This document shows, piece after piece, positions 1 through 8,406 of a DNA stretch of 41,981 nucleotides (positions within the stretch are counted from its first letter, which is position 1; each line of letters starts with the position of its first letter). The position numbers and the translations under genes were made by a program. The DNA is from Candidatus Poribacteria bacterium (GTDB taxonomy: Bacteria; Poribacteria; WGA-4E; WGA-3G). A model generated the notes under the pieces. That model saw only the letters and a list, made by a program, of their open reading frames with translations. It was not told the origin of the DNA and did no database searches. The stretch covers positions 1-41,981 of the forward strand of contig JAPPII010000034.1 in NCBI GenBank assembly GCA_028820845.1, in the 5' to 3' direction.

Positions 1-34
1 CAAAGGAACCCTGATAAGCACTGCTTTACAATCA

Positions 35-50
35 CTTTTGAGAAATATCA
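35..50. repeat. dispersed 16-bp repeat, copy 1
   Basis: The 16-base string CTTTTGAGAAATATCA is found here and, perfectly inverted, at 41929-41944 near the other end of the window. The surrounding bases differ. It is most likely part of a dispersed non-coding repeat. Positions 1-119 otherwise show no gene or clear signal. Confidence 0.55.
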
Positions 51-119
51 GGCCATTTATTTTTAGGATTCCCCATAAATATACTACAATGCCTTGAATT
101 TGTCAAATCTGAGCCGGAA

Positions 120-241
120 CAGGACTTACGCAATTTTGGCAGTCATGCATTCTGTGAGATGGAAATTCCTATACACACATAAACGTTTGGAAGGCACAAC
201 CTAACAGGTTATGCTACAAAAGAGCATCCTGCGTAAGTTCT
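120..241. repeat. MITE-like element, copy 1 (AGGACTTACGCA ends)
   Basis: A 122-bp non-coding stretch begins with AGGACTTACGCA and ends with its near reverse complement TGCGTAAGTTCT (one mismatch). Three other intervals (14371-14560, 32713-32812, 34385-34474) have the same ends with different interiors. This copy contains the smaller palindrome at 194-218. No open reading frame or transposase is inside. It resembles a non-autonomous terminal-inverted-repeat element; a target-site duplication is not obvious. Confidence 0.6.
194..218. repeat. small palindromic repeat, GCRCAAMCT-type, copy 1
   Basis: A short hairpin (CACAACCT, loop AAC, AGGTTATG) is followed by CTACA. The same plan recurs at 9477-9501 and 26192-26215. 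It looks like a REP-type palindromic repeat and here lies within the larger element at 120-241. Confidence 0.5.
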
Positions 242-266
242 ACGGAATTCGGTTACACATCGGCTC

Positions 267-295
267 TTGTAAACTTATGCAAAACGCAGTATAAT
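267..295 (+). promoter_or_regulatory. sigma-70 promoter of the pantothenate synthetase gene
   Basis: A -35 box TTGTAA (267-272) is separated by exactly 17 bases from a perfect -10 box TATAAT (290-295). Transcription should start near 302, leaving a leader of about 25 bases before the TTG start at 327. It would drive both 327-1070 and the overlapping 1054-2982. Confidence 0.7.
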
Positions 296-326
296 AGGCG
301 AAAACTTGTACTGAGGTGTTACGCAA

Positions 327-1070
327 TTGAGCGACGTTCCGAAAACACATCCTCGATACTTTTCATTGACGCTCCGAGACACCATCGTTGCAGGTGTAGA
401 GCAAGGGATAACCTCTATTCACGGACTCATCGCGCACGGGCGCGGGGAGGCTTTTGACTACCTCATTGGAGAAGCGACACAGCCGTTCGCGCTTGAGGCG
501 CTCGGTGCTGCTGCTGCGATGCTCCGTTTGGCAGCACACCCCGTCATCTCCGTCAACGGGAACGTGGCAGCATTGGTACCCGACGCACTCGTTGCGTTAG
601 GGCAGATCCTGAACGCACCGCTCGAAGTCAACATCTTTCACACGGAAAAGGGACGCGAAGAGAAAATCCGAAAGCATCTTCTAAAACATGGAGCATCGCA
701 CGTACTGATGCCTACAACCGAGGCACAACTCTCCTATATCGACTCCAATCGCAAGTTCGTGCATCCAGACGGCATCTTTAAAGCAGATGTCGTTTTCGTG
801 CCGCTTGAGGACGGCGACCGATGTGAAGCACTCCGAAAGATGGGTAAAGCAGTTGTAACCGTCGATTTGAACCCGATGTCCCGGACGGCACAGCAGGCGA
901 ATATCACAATCGTAGATAACGTTGTGCGGGCACTACCGTTGTTATGCGAAGAGATTCAGGAATTCAACGATTCTGCCGCAAAAGACACTGTGACACAATA
1001 CAGTAACAAAGCAGTATTGAAAAAAGCGTTACAGCACATCAGTAGGTGCGGGAATGGAAACCAACAGTAA
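327..1070 (+). CDS. 4-phosphopantoate--beta-alanine ligase (archaeal-type phosphopantothenate synthetase)
   Basis: This 247-residue protein matches the archaeal phosphopantothenate synthetase family (DUF137), which joins 4-phosphopantoate to beta-alanine with ATP on the route to coenzyme A. Together with pantoate kinase it replaces bacterial PanC and PanK. Visible family blocks are SHP-type N-terminus, HGRGEAFDYL (37-46), SVNGN (75-79), NIFHTE (102-107), VPLEDGDRCEAL (158-169), DLNPMSRTA (180-188) and ITIVDNVVRA (193-202), all in the expected order. Start is TTG 327: GAGGTG at 313-318 lies 8 bases upstream and a TATAAT promoter ends at 295. The 3' end overlaps the next gene by 17 bases, suggesting translational coupling. 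No pantoate kinase is in the window. Family call is strong; the actual route used by this organism is inference. Confidence 0.88.
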   Translation: MSDVPKTHPRYFSLTLRDTIVAGVEQGITSIHGLIAHGRGEAFDYLIGEATQPFALEALGAAAAMLRLAAHPVISVNGNVAALVPDALVALGQILNAPLEVNIFHTEKGREEKIRKHLLKHGASHVLMPTTEAQLSYIDSNRKFVHPDGIFKADVVFVPLEDGDRCEALRKMGKAVVTVDLNPMSRTAQQANITIVDNVVRALPLLCEEIQEFNDSAAKDTVTQYSNKAVLKKALQHISRCGNGNQQ

Positions 1071-2982
1071 TAGTAAGCAGAACCTCGTCAAACCGCATAT
1101 TCTGCTGATTGGATTGGTACTTGTCGCTTTCAATAGTTACTGGTGTCTGATGGGAACGGAGGTGTGGCATTCTACGCAGCTCACAATCGCTTCTCTATTT
1201 TTCAACGCCGTTTTCACCCTTCTCGTCTTTGTCCTTATCAATCTATTGTTTCAAAGATTTGTGCCGCGTCTGGCGATGTCGCAAGCGGATTTGCAAACCA
1301 TCTATGTGATGGTTGTGATGCTCACGACAATCAGCGGACACACGATGATGGGCTACCTTATCCCTGTCCTTGCACACGCCTTCCAGTTTGCAACGCCAGA
1401 AAATGAGTGGATTCCGCTTTTTGGACACCACATCCCGACGTGGATCGCCGTCAAAAGTCCGCGCGTCTTGGACGGCTTCTATAACGGCGATTCTACCCTC
1501 TACACCCCTTCTCATTTAGATGCCTGGATACCACCCGTGCTGGCGTGGTCGAGTTTTGTCATCGCGCTCTGGTTGACCTTGCTGGCGTTAACCGTTTTTC
1601 TCCGAAAGCAGTGGACCGAAAACGAACGTCTGAACTATCCGATCGTTCAACTCCCTTTGGCACTGACAAGCAATCCGAAACGTTTTTTTACTTCGCCGTG
1701 GATGTGGCTCGGTTTCGCGCTTGCAGGGAGCGCGGAGCTACTGAACGGACTGAACTATCTGTTTCCTGACATACCTTCACTCCCCATCAAAGGCAAAACG
1801 ATTGGACAATTCAGCTCAAAGCCGTGGAGCGCGATGGGACCGATTCGCATCTCCTTTTATCCGTTTAGCATTGGTTTGATGTTCTTTACTCCCTTGGATC
1901 TCTCGTTTTCGTGTTGGTTTTTCTGGCTTTTCAGTCGTATCCAACTGATTGTAACGGACGCGTTTGGGGCGCGGAATATCTACCACCTCGAACAGCAGAC
2001 AGGGGCGTGGATTGCGTTTGGCTGCATTCCGTTGTGGATGGGTCGGCGACACTACGGACGTATCCTTCGGAAGGTTTTCGGGATTGCCCAACGCCGTGGT
2101 GAAGCTGCACCTGACGACTCCGGTGAACCGATGCGTTATCGGACTGCGGCGGGTCTGTTCACCGTCGGGATGCTGTTTCTTTTCTTTTTCTGTCACCAGA
2201 TGGGAATGACATTCTGGGCGATTGGACTGTTCTTTCTGTTCTACTTTCCACTGGTCATCGGTATCACGCGTATCCGTGCCGAGATTGGACCGCCGCTGCA
2301 TCAACTGATTTTTGTCGATCCCGGACGGACGATGGTTTTGGCATTAGGGACGCGGCGCCTCGGTGCCGCGAATCTCACAGGACTCACGTTTCTCTATCCG
2401 TTTGTCCGCTGCTTCCGCGCGCATCCGACACCGAGTGAGTTGGAGGCTTTCAGGCTGGCAGAGCGGAGTCGTATCGGGTATCGGCAACTCCTCATCGGGA
2501 TGATCTTGGCGATTGTGTTCGGTATCCTGATAACGTTTTGGGCGTATCTACATGTCCTTTACGATATGGGGGCAGGGAGCAAAGCACGCGGATGGATTGT
2601 TTATATGGGATGGGAGACGTTCAATCGCCTGCAAACGTGGCTGGTCAGCCCGCGGGAGACGAGCGTTCCCGAACTGAGTGTTATCGGCAGCAGTTTTCTG
2701 TTTACGATATTCCTGATGATGATGAAGATTCGGTTTCTCTGGTGGCCCTTGCATCCAGGGGGTTACGTGCTGGTGAGTGGCACAGGGATGAGCGGTCTAT
2801 GGTTTCCGATCTTCCTCAGTTGGTTGGCAAAAGCAATTGTGTTGAAGATTGGGGGCGTGAAACTCTATCGGCAGGCGGTACCGTTCTTTTTAGGACTTAT
2901 CTTGGGAGACTATACCCTTGGATGTGTCTGGAGCCTGATTGGGTTGGTATTGGAGATGCCGACGTATATTGTGTGGCATTGA
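1054..2982 (+). CDS. DUF6785/DUF6784-type multi-pass membrane protein
   Basis: A 642-residue integral membrane protein with a dozen or more hydrophobic segments, no signal peptide and no catalytic motif that I recognise. A paralogue of identical length lies at 20534-22462. Shared blocks include AHAFQFAT-ENEW (about 109-119), a YPI-QLPL stretch after a charged loop (about 195), NGLNYLFP/NGVNYLFP, DLSFSCWFF, and a C-terminal PFFLGLILGDY-type segment. I associate the architecture with DUF6785 plus DUF6784 proteins of Planctomycetes, Lentisphaerae and Poribacteria. The charged-loop/YP pattern vaguely recalls oligopeptide transporters, so transport is a guess only. It overlaps the phosphopantothenate synthetase gene by 17 bases, so expression is probably coupled. 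Its stop lies 15 bases from the convergent ABC gene. Confidence 0.75.
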   Translation: METNSNSKQNLVKPHILLIGLVLVAFNSYWCLMGTEVWHSTQLTIASLFFNAVFTLLVFVLINLLFQRFVPRLAMSQADLQTIYVMVVMLTTISGHTMMGYLIPVLAHAFQFATPENEWIPLFGHHIPTWIAVKSPRVLDGFYNGDSTLYTPSHLDAWIPPVLAWSSFVIALWLTLLALTVFLRKQWTENERLNYPIVQLPLALTSNPKRFFTSPWMWLGFALAGSAELLNGLNYLFPDIPSLPIKGKTIGQFSSKPWSAMGPIRISFYPFSIGLMFFTPLDLSFSCWFFWLFSRIQLIVTDAFGARNIYHLEQQTGAWIAFGCIPLWMGRRHYGRILRKVFGIAQRRGEAAPDDSGEPMRYRTAAGLFTVGMLFLFFFCHQMGMTFWAIGLFFLFYFPLVIGITRIRAEIGPPLHQLIFVDPGRTMVLALGTRRLGAANLTGLTFLYPFVRCFRAHPTPSELEAFRLAERSRIGYRQLLIGMILAIVFGILITFWAYLHVLYDMGAGSKARGWIVYMGWETFNRLQTWLVSPRETSVPELSVIGSSFLFTIFLMMMKIRFLWWPLHPGGYVLVSGTGMSGLWFPIFLSWLAKAIVLKIGGVKLYRQAVPFFLGLILGDYTLGCVWSLIGLVLEMPTYIVWH

Positions 2983-2997
2983 TTCCGATAACGCACC

Positions 2998-4806
2998 TTA
3001 CCGCCCATTCTTTTCTTGCCCCTTATACTGCAACCGATACAACCGATGATAGATGCCTTTCTGTTGTAACAATTCGTTGTGTGTACCGGTCTCCCGAATT
3101 TCTCCGCGGTGCATCACAATAATCCTATCCGCATTCTGAATCGTCGAGAGTCGGTGGGCGATAACAACAGAGGTTCGGTCCTCCATCAAACGTCTGAGGG
3201 CATCTTCTATCAAGATCTCGGTTTCTGTATCAACACTGGAGGTCGCTTCGTCAAGGATAAGGATACTCGGATCAGAAGCCAAAGCACGCGCAAACGCAAC
3301 GAGCTGCTTCTGTCCAACGGATAATCCACCACCGTCTTCTTTAATCTCAGTCCCATAGATCTGCGGCATCTTCTGAATGAATCGATCTAAGTGTACATCT
3401 TGCGATGCACGCTTTACCTGCTCCGATGAGATTGACGGATTGCCTAAACTGATATTCCGCTCAATTGAGTCAGAAAAGAGGAAGATGTTCTGTTGCACAA
3501 TGCTGATAGCTTCCCGAAGTTCCTCCACGTTCATCTCTCGGATGTCCACGCCGTCAATCAGGATTTGACCTTTGTTAATCTCATAGAACCTACAGAGCAG
3601 ATTGATAATAGAGGTCTTCCCGGCACCCGTATGCCCAACAAGCGCGACCTTTTCACCCGGTTTCACTTTGAATGAGACATCTTGCAGAACGTAGTCATCA
3701 TCGTTATAGGCGAACCAGACGTTCCGAAATTCAATCTCACCTTTCAGCGTCTTGGTACCATTTTTAGGGACGGCAGAAGCGATAGTCGGTTGCGTATCGA
3801 GCAATTGGAAGATGCGTTCGGAGGAAGCCATAGCGTTTTGGAAGATGGTATATTTTTCGCTGAGTTCTCGGATGGGCCAGAAGAAGCGTTCAGCATAACG
3901 GATAAATGCTAACAGTACGCCGAAGCTTAGCGCGTCTTGTACAACCTGTCCACCGCCGTACCAGATAATCACGGCTATCGCAAGAGAAGCTGTCACTTCA
4001 ATCAGTGGGTGAAAAATTGAAAAATAGAAGATGCTCTTCAGATTGGCAGCGAGGTATCTCCGGTTGCGCTCGTTAAAACGGAGGTGGCTCCGTCGTTCTT
4101 GTGCGAAAAGCTTCATCGTCGTCATACCGACGATGTTTTCTTGCAGGAAGGCATTGATTCGTGCGAGCTGCTTCCGCTGTTCCCGAAACGCACGGCGCGA
4201 ATAGATTTGGTAAACGAGCGTTGCACCGAAGATAATCGGTATTACTGTGAACGTCACGAGAGCAAGTTTCCAGTTATAAAGGAGCATTGCCACCATGATC
4301 CCCAAAATCTGGAGCAGGTTCGCGAAAACGGTAATCACGCCAGAGGCAAAGAGTTCGTTGAGGACCTGAACATCCCCCATAACACGGGTCATCAACCTAC
4401 CCACTGGATTTTTATCAAAAAATTGAACGTCCAAGCGTTGCAAATGTGAAAAGAGGGTCTGTCGCAGATCGTGCATCACATGTTGCCCAATCATTTGCAT
4501 CCGGTATTCCTCAAAGTAGCTAAATACGAACTCGCCAATCAACGCCACTACGAAAAAGATCGCGATCGTGCTTAATCCGTCTAAGATGCCCGGGGTAATG
4601 TGCTCGTCAATACCGCGCTGCAGTAGGTAGGGCCCAGCCAAGCGTGAAAGCGTATTCCCGACCATGAGAAATCCGATGATGAGCAGCTGGAATTTGTAGG
4701 GTTTGAGGTACGCCAAGAGCCGTCTCATCAGTACTCGGTCATAGACTTTCCCGAGGTCCTGCTCCTCATCGCTATATTCGTATAGGTCGCCTCCCATGCC
4801 AAACAC
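2998..4806 (-). CDS. ABC exporter half-transporter, catalytic-site subunit
   Basis: A 602-residue half-transporter: six-helix type I exporter domain (about 25-330), then a nucleotide-binding domain (about 355-595). Walker A is GHTGAGKT (391-398), signature is LSVGQ (495-499) instead of LSGGQ, Walker B is ILILD (515-519) followed by the catalytic E520, and the H-loop His is H551. It is the second gene of a pair. Start is GTG 4806 with AGGAGG eight bases upstream, in the 21-base gap after its partner. The divergent signature here and the Asp in the partner's Walker B are what is known for heterodimeric exporters such as TM287/288 and BmrCD, with one degenerate and one hydrolytic site. Substrate is unknown; multidrug or lipid export is typical. 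Confidence 0.9.
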   Translation of the reverse strand: MFGMGGDLYEYSDEEQDLGKVYDRVLMRRLLAYLKPYKFQLLIIGFLMVGNTLSRLAGPYLLQRGIDEHITPGILDGLSTIAIFFVVALIGEFVFSYFEEYRMQMIGQHVMHDLRQTLFSHLQRLDVQFFDKNPVGRLMTRVMGDVQVLNELFASGVITVFANLLQILGIMVAMLLYNWKLALVTFTVIPIIFGATLVYQIYSRRAFREQRKQLARINAFLQENIVGMTTMKLFAQERRSHLRFNERNRRYLAANLKSIFYFSIFHPLIEVTASLAIAVIIWYGGGQVVQDALSFGVLLAFIRYAERFFWPIRELSEKYTIFQNAMASSERIFQLLDTQPTIASAVPKNGTKTLKGEIEFRNVWFAYNDDDYVLQDVSFKVKPGEKVALVGHTGAGKTSIINLLCRFYEINKGQILIDGVDIREMNVEELREAISIVQQNIFLFSDSIERNISLGNPSISSEQVKRASQDVHLDRFIQKMPQIYGTEIKEDGGGLSVGQKQLVAFARALASDPSILILDEATSSVDTETEILIEDALRRLMEDRTSVVIAHRLSTIQNADRIIVMHRGEIRETGTHNELLQQKGIYHRLYRLQYKGQEKNGR

Positions 4807-4827
4807 AGGTGGTTCCTCCTTTAAATT

Positions 4828-6660
4828 TTAAAGTTCCTCAAGTTCCTCTTGCAAGAGTTGTGTTTCGTAGATACCCGCATAAATCCCATTTTGTTCAATG
4901 AGTTGTTCGTGTGTGCCTGTCTCAGTAATGCTTCCGTCATTGAGGACGATAATATGGTCGGCATTTTTGACAGTGGAGATCCGATGCGAAATGAGGATCG
5001 TCGTGCGGTTCTTCATAATTTCGTCGAGCCGACTGAGAATGGTATCTTCGGTCTGGGTATCCACATTCGCGAATGCGTCGTCAAGGATGAGGATTTTGGG
5101 TCTGATGATAATTGCGCGTGCGAGTGCGCTCCGTTGGCGTTGTCCACCTGAGATAGTTATCCCGCGTTCACCGAGGAAAGTCTCCAAACCGTCAGGAAAC
5201 TCCTCAATTTGATCAAGGAGGTCGGCGGTGTGCGCTGCCTCTCTTATCTGTTCCTCATCTGGTGTTTCAAGGCCGTAGGCGATATTGTTTCGCAAATAGT
5301 CAGAAAAAAGAAAGGGTTCTTGCTCGACGAACCCGATATTGGAACGGAGGACGCTTAGGGGTATATCCTGAATGTCCACACCGTCGATAAAGATGGTTCC
5401 GCGTTCAGCTTGACGGATGCGTGGAATTAGGTTGACCAATGTAGATTTCCCAGATCCAGTTCCACCGACAATCGCGAGGGTCATACCACGCTTAATTTTA
5501 AGGTTGATGTCTCTGAGTACAGGCGTTCCGTCTGGATAATCAAAATTCAGGTTTCTAAACTCAATCTCACCTTCAATGGCTTTCAACTCCCATTTTACAT
5601 CTTTAGCATCAAAGATTTCCGGCTTTTCATCAAGAATTGCTTGAATCCTGTCCATAGACGCTGCCCCGCGCTCAAAGGTGTTGACGATGAAACCGAGCGT
5701 AATCATGGGGCGAACAAGCATCATCAGGTAAGCACTAAAGGCAACAAATTCGCCGAGGGTAATTGTCCCTTCGATGACATGAAGTCCACCCATCCAAAGA
5801 AGGACGACACCGCCAATGCCGGGTAGAAATCGGAAGAGCGGAAAAAAGAAGGTCATTAGTCGGATCTGGCGATGGTTACGATCGACAAATTCTTGGTTTA
5901 ATTCCTGGAAATGCCCAACTTCACTCTCCTCAAGTGTATAGGCTTTGACAACGCGGACACCTGACAAGTTCTCTTGTACCTTGGTATTCAGCGTTGAAAA
6001 CGCCTCTTGGATACCCTCGTAGTGGACATGTAACCGTTTTCCCAGGGAACGAATTAAGACGGCAAGGATTGGGTATGGGAGCAAGGCAACAACAGTTAGA
6101 CTTACATCAATCCGCAACATGATAACAAGTGCGAACCCGAAAAACACTATTGCATCCGCCGTATACATCACAGCACTGCTCAGCACCATTCTGATGGCGT
6201 TTAAGTCGCTGGTTGCGCGCGTCATCAGATCACCCGTGCGAACGTTATCGTAATACGCAGCGGAGAGTTTTTGGAGATGGAGAAAGAAGTCAGCGCGAAG
6301 ATGAAACTCCATCTGCCTTGCGACCCCTTGTATGATACGCCGTTGCGCGAAACGTAGGATACCGGCAAAGAAGGCGACACCAAAAACGAGGGCACCAAAA
6401 AAGAGTACCCGCCCGGAAGATACCGTAAAGTTGGGATCTTCAAAAGTGCGCTGCAACTCATCAAAAACCATCTCAAGGATCTTTGGGCTAATCAGGAGAA
6501 GCACATTTGTCACAATAACAAGAATGAAACTGATTACGATGGCGTATCTATACCGAATGATGTACTTCTTGAGACCGAGTAGACTACGAATGGTGGGACT
6601 CCTTTCCGGCGAGTATGTCTTGCCGTGCGATGTGTCTTTTATCTTTATATTTTGACGCAA
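4828..6660 (-). CDS. ABC exporter half-transporter, degenerate-site subunit
   Basis: A 610-residue half-transporter with exporter domain (about 35-335) and nucleotide-binding domain (about 362-605). Walker A is GGTGSGKST (399-407), signature is a canonical ISGGQ (503-507), but the Walker B glutamate is replaced by Asp (LILD-D, 524-528). The H-loop His (H559) is kept. In heterodimeric exporters this Asp subunit contributes Walker A/B to the degenerate site together with the odd signature of the partner, exactly as seen in 2998-4806. The longest frame opens with TTG at 6660 without a clear Shine-Dalgarno, so the first 20-25 residues are uncertain. It is the first gene of the two-gene unit. Confidence 0.9.
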   Translation of the reverse strand: MRQNIKIKDTSHGKTYSPERSPTIRSLLGLKKYIIRYRYAIVISFILVIVTNVLLLISPKILEMVFDELQRTFEDPNFTVSSGRVLFFGALVFGVAFFAGILRFAQRRIIQGVARQMEFHLRADFFLHLQKLSAAYYDNVRTGDLMTRATSDLNAIRMVLSSAVMYTADAIVFFGFALVIMLRIDVSLTVVALLPYPILAVLIRSLGKRLHVHYEGIQEAFSTLNTKVQENLSGVRVVKAYTLEESEVGHFQELNQEFVDRNHRQIRLMTFFFPLFRFLPGIGGVVLLWMGGLHVIEGTITLGEFVAFSAYLMMLVRPMITLGFIVNTFERGAASMDRIQAILDEKPEIFDAKDVKWELKAIEGEIEFRNLNFDYPDGTPVLRDINLKIKRGMTLAIVGGTGSGKSTLVNLIPRIRQAERGTIFIDGVDIQDIPLSVLRSNIGFVEQEPFLFSDYLRNNIAYGLETPDEEQIREAAHTADLLDQIEEFPDGLETFLGERGITISGGQRQRSALARAIIIRPKILILDDAFANVDTQTEDTILSRLDEIMKNRTTILISHRISTVKNADHIIVLNDGSITETGTHEQLIEQNGIYAGIYETQLLQEELEEL

Positions 6661-6715
6661 ATCTTGGATATGTGTTTAATCAAGTTTTAAGGGTTGTGGG
6701 TTGTCTAAAAATATA

Positions 6716-6744
6716 TTGACACTATTTCGTCAGCGTTTTATGAT
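6716..6744 (+). promoter_or_regulatory. sigma-70 promoter of gnd
   Basis: A perfect TTGACA (6716-6721), a 17-base spacer, then TATGAT (6739-6744). Transcription should begin near 6751. This is downstream of the in-frame ATG at 6745, which rules that ATG out as the start of gnd and supports TTG 6781. Confidence 0.75.
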
Positions 6745-6780
6745 ATGCAAAACCAACTTTATCACAGGAGGAACATAAAT

Positions 6781-8244
6781 TTGGAGGCAGATATTGGACT
6801 CATCGGATTAGCAGTGATGGGCGAAAACCTTGCCCTGAATATGGAAAGCAAAGGCTTTGAAGTGGCGGTTTTCAACCGGACTCTCTCACGCGTTGACGCT
6901 TTCATAGCAGGTGCTGCAAATGGTAAAAATATCACAGGGGCACATTCAATTCCAGAACTGATTGAGAAACTGGAAAGCCCCCGAAAAATTATCCTAATGG
7001 TGAAAGCGGGGGAACCCGTTGACGCGTTTATTGCGCAATTAGTCCCACACCTCTCAAAAGGCGACCTCATTATTGACGGTGGAAACTCAAACTTCAACGA
7101 CACCGTCCGTCGGCACGCCGAGTTAGCGGAAAAAGATATTCTGTTTATTGGGACAGGCATTTCCGGTGGCGAAGAAGGCGCGCTCAAGGGACCGGCGATG
7201 ATGCCGGGCGGTTCAGCGGCGGCTTACGCACTCGTAGAGCCGATCTTCACAAGGATCGCAGCGCAGGTAGACGGCACACCGTGTTGTTCTTACATCGGAC
7301 CAGACGGTGCGGGGCATTATGTCAAGATGGTGCATAACGGCATCGAATACGGGGACATGCAGCTGATATGTGAAGCTTACTCGCTGATGAAAGGTGTCCT
7401 CGGCATGAACGCCAAAGAGATGCACGAGGTCTTCAGTGAGTGGAACAGCGGCGAACTAAACTCTTATCTCATTGAGATTACGGCTGATATTTTCACACAA
7501 CTCGACAGCAGCGGTACGCCTTTTGTTGATGTCGTGCTGGATCAAGCCGGGCAAAAAGGGACCGGCAAATGGACGAGTATTTCGGCCCTGGATCTGGGTA
7601 TATCCGCACCGACGATCGCGGAGGCGGTTTTTGCGCGTTGTATCTCGGCGATAAAAAGTGAACGCGTTGATGCGGAACAGGTTATCCAAGGACCTTCCGG
7701 GGCATACCAAGGCGATCGTGAGGAAATGCTACAGGCGATTCACGACGCACTTTACGCCGCGAAAATCTGCTCCTACGCGCAAGGCTTCGCTTTAATGCGG
7801 GAAGCAAGCGCAGAGTTGGGATGGGATTTAGACCTCGGCAAGATTAGTCTCGGTTGGCGGGGTGGGTGTATCATTCGGGCAAAATTCCTACACCGGATTG
7901 CGGAGGCGTTTGCGCGGAATCCTGAGTTGCCGAACCTCCTACTCGACTCGTACTTCCGAGGTGTCATTGAAGCAGCACAACCCAACTGGCGAAGTGTTAT
8001 TAGCACAGCCACGCAGCTCGGTGTCCCTATTCCGGCGTTCAGCTCGGCTTTAGCATATTTTGATAGCTACCGTAACGGTAGACTCTCTGCGAATTTGATT
8101 CAAGCGATGCGCGACTACTTCGGCGCACACACCTATCATAAATTAGACGCAGAAGGTAACACGATCCTCGGAAAAGATGGGGAGCCGACGGTATTCCATA
8201 CCGAATGGATGCTGGAAGGTCGCCCAGAAGTTATTGTTGAATAG
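6781..8244 (+). CDS. gnd: 6-phosphogluconate dehydrogenase, decarboxylating
   Basis: Oxidises 6-phosphogluconate to ribulose 5-phosphate and CO2 with NADP in the pentose phosphate pathway. The 487-residue product is the long, homodimeric form. It shows the dinucleotide motif GLIGLAVMG near the N-terminus, NRT after the second strand (typical of NADP use), GISGGEEGALKGPAMMPGG and the substrate-lysine region YVKMVHNGIEYGDMQ. I chose TTG 6781: AGGAGG at 6766-6771 lies nine bases upstream, the protein then begins MEADIGLIGLAVMG as in relatives, and the promoter at 6716-6744 would start the transcript after the upstream ATG at 6745. The 162-base gap that follows holds low-complexity TTAGTTG repeats and a perfect palindrome TGGAGGCCTCCA (8307-8318). 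Confidence 0.95.
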   Translation: MEADIGLIGLAVMGENLALNMESKGFEVAVFNRTLSRVDAFIAGAANGKNITGAHSIPELIEKLESPRKIILMVKAGEPVDAFIAQLVPHLSKGDLIIDGGNSNFNDTVRRHAELAEKDILFIGTGISGGEEGALKGPAMMPGGSAAAYALVEPIFTRIAAQVDGTPCCSYIGPDGAGHYVKMVHNGIEYGDMQLICEAYSLMKGVLGMNAKEMHEVFSEWNSGELNSYLIEITADIFTQLDSSGTPFVDVVLDQAGQKGTGKWTSISALDLGISAPTIAEAVFARCISAIKSERVDAEQVIQGPSGAYQGDREEMLQAIHDALYAAKICSYAQGFALMREASAELGWDLDLGKISLGWRGGCIIRAKFLHRIAEAFARNPELPNLLLDSYFRGVIEAAQPNWRSVISTATQLGVPIPAFSSALAYFDSYRNGRLSANLIQAMRDYFGAHTYHKLDAEGNTILGKDGEPTVFHTEWMLEGRPEVIVE

Positions 8245-8406
8245 GTATTAGTTGTTGGTTATTAGTTGTTAGTTAAGAGGTTTCTCTGTAAAAAATCGCC
8301 ACCACTTGGAGGCCTCCAGAGAGACATGATTAGTGAAAGACGCTTTTAACCGATAGCCACTGATAACTGACAACCGATGACTGACAGCCACGTTCAAGGA
8401 GGGTTT

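Noticed and set aside
2538-3122. 194-residue plus-strand frame across the end of the DUF6785 gene
   Set aside because: It is a shadow of that gene and of the ABC gene end, with no family resemblance or ribosome site.
6745-6780. ATG 6745 as the gnd start
   Set aside because: It precedes the predicted transcription start (about 6751), has no Shine-Dalgarno, and adds 12 residues not found in relatives; TTG 6781 has AGGAGG nine bases upstream.
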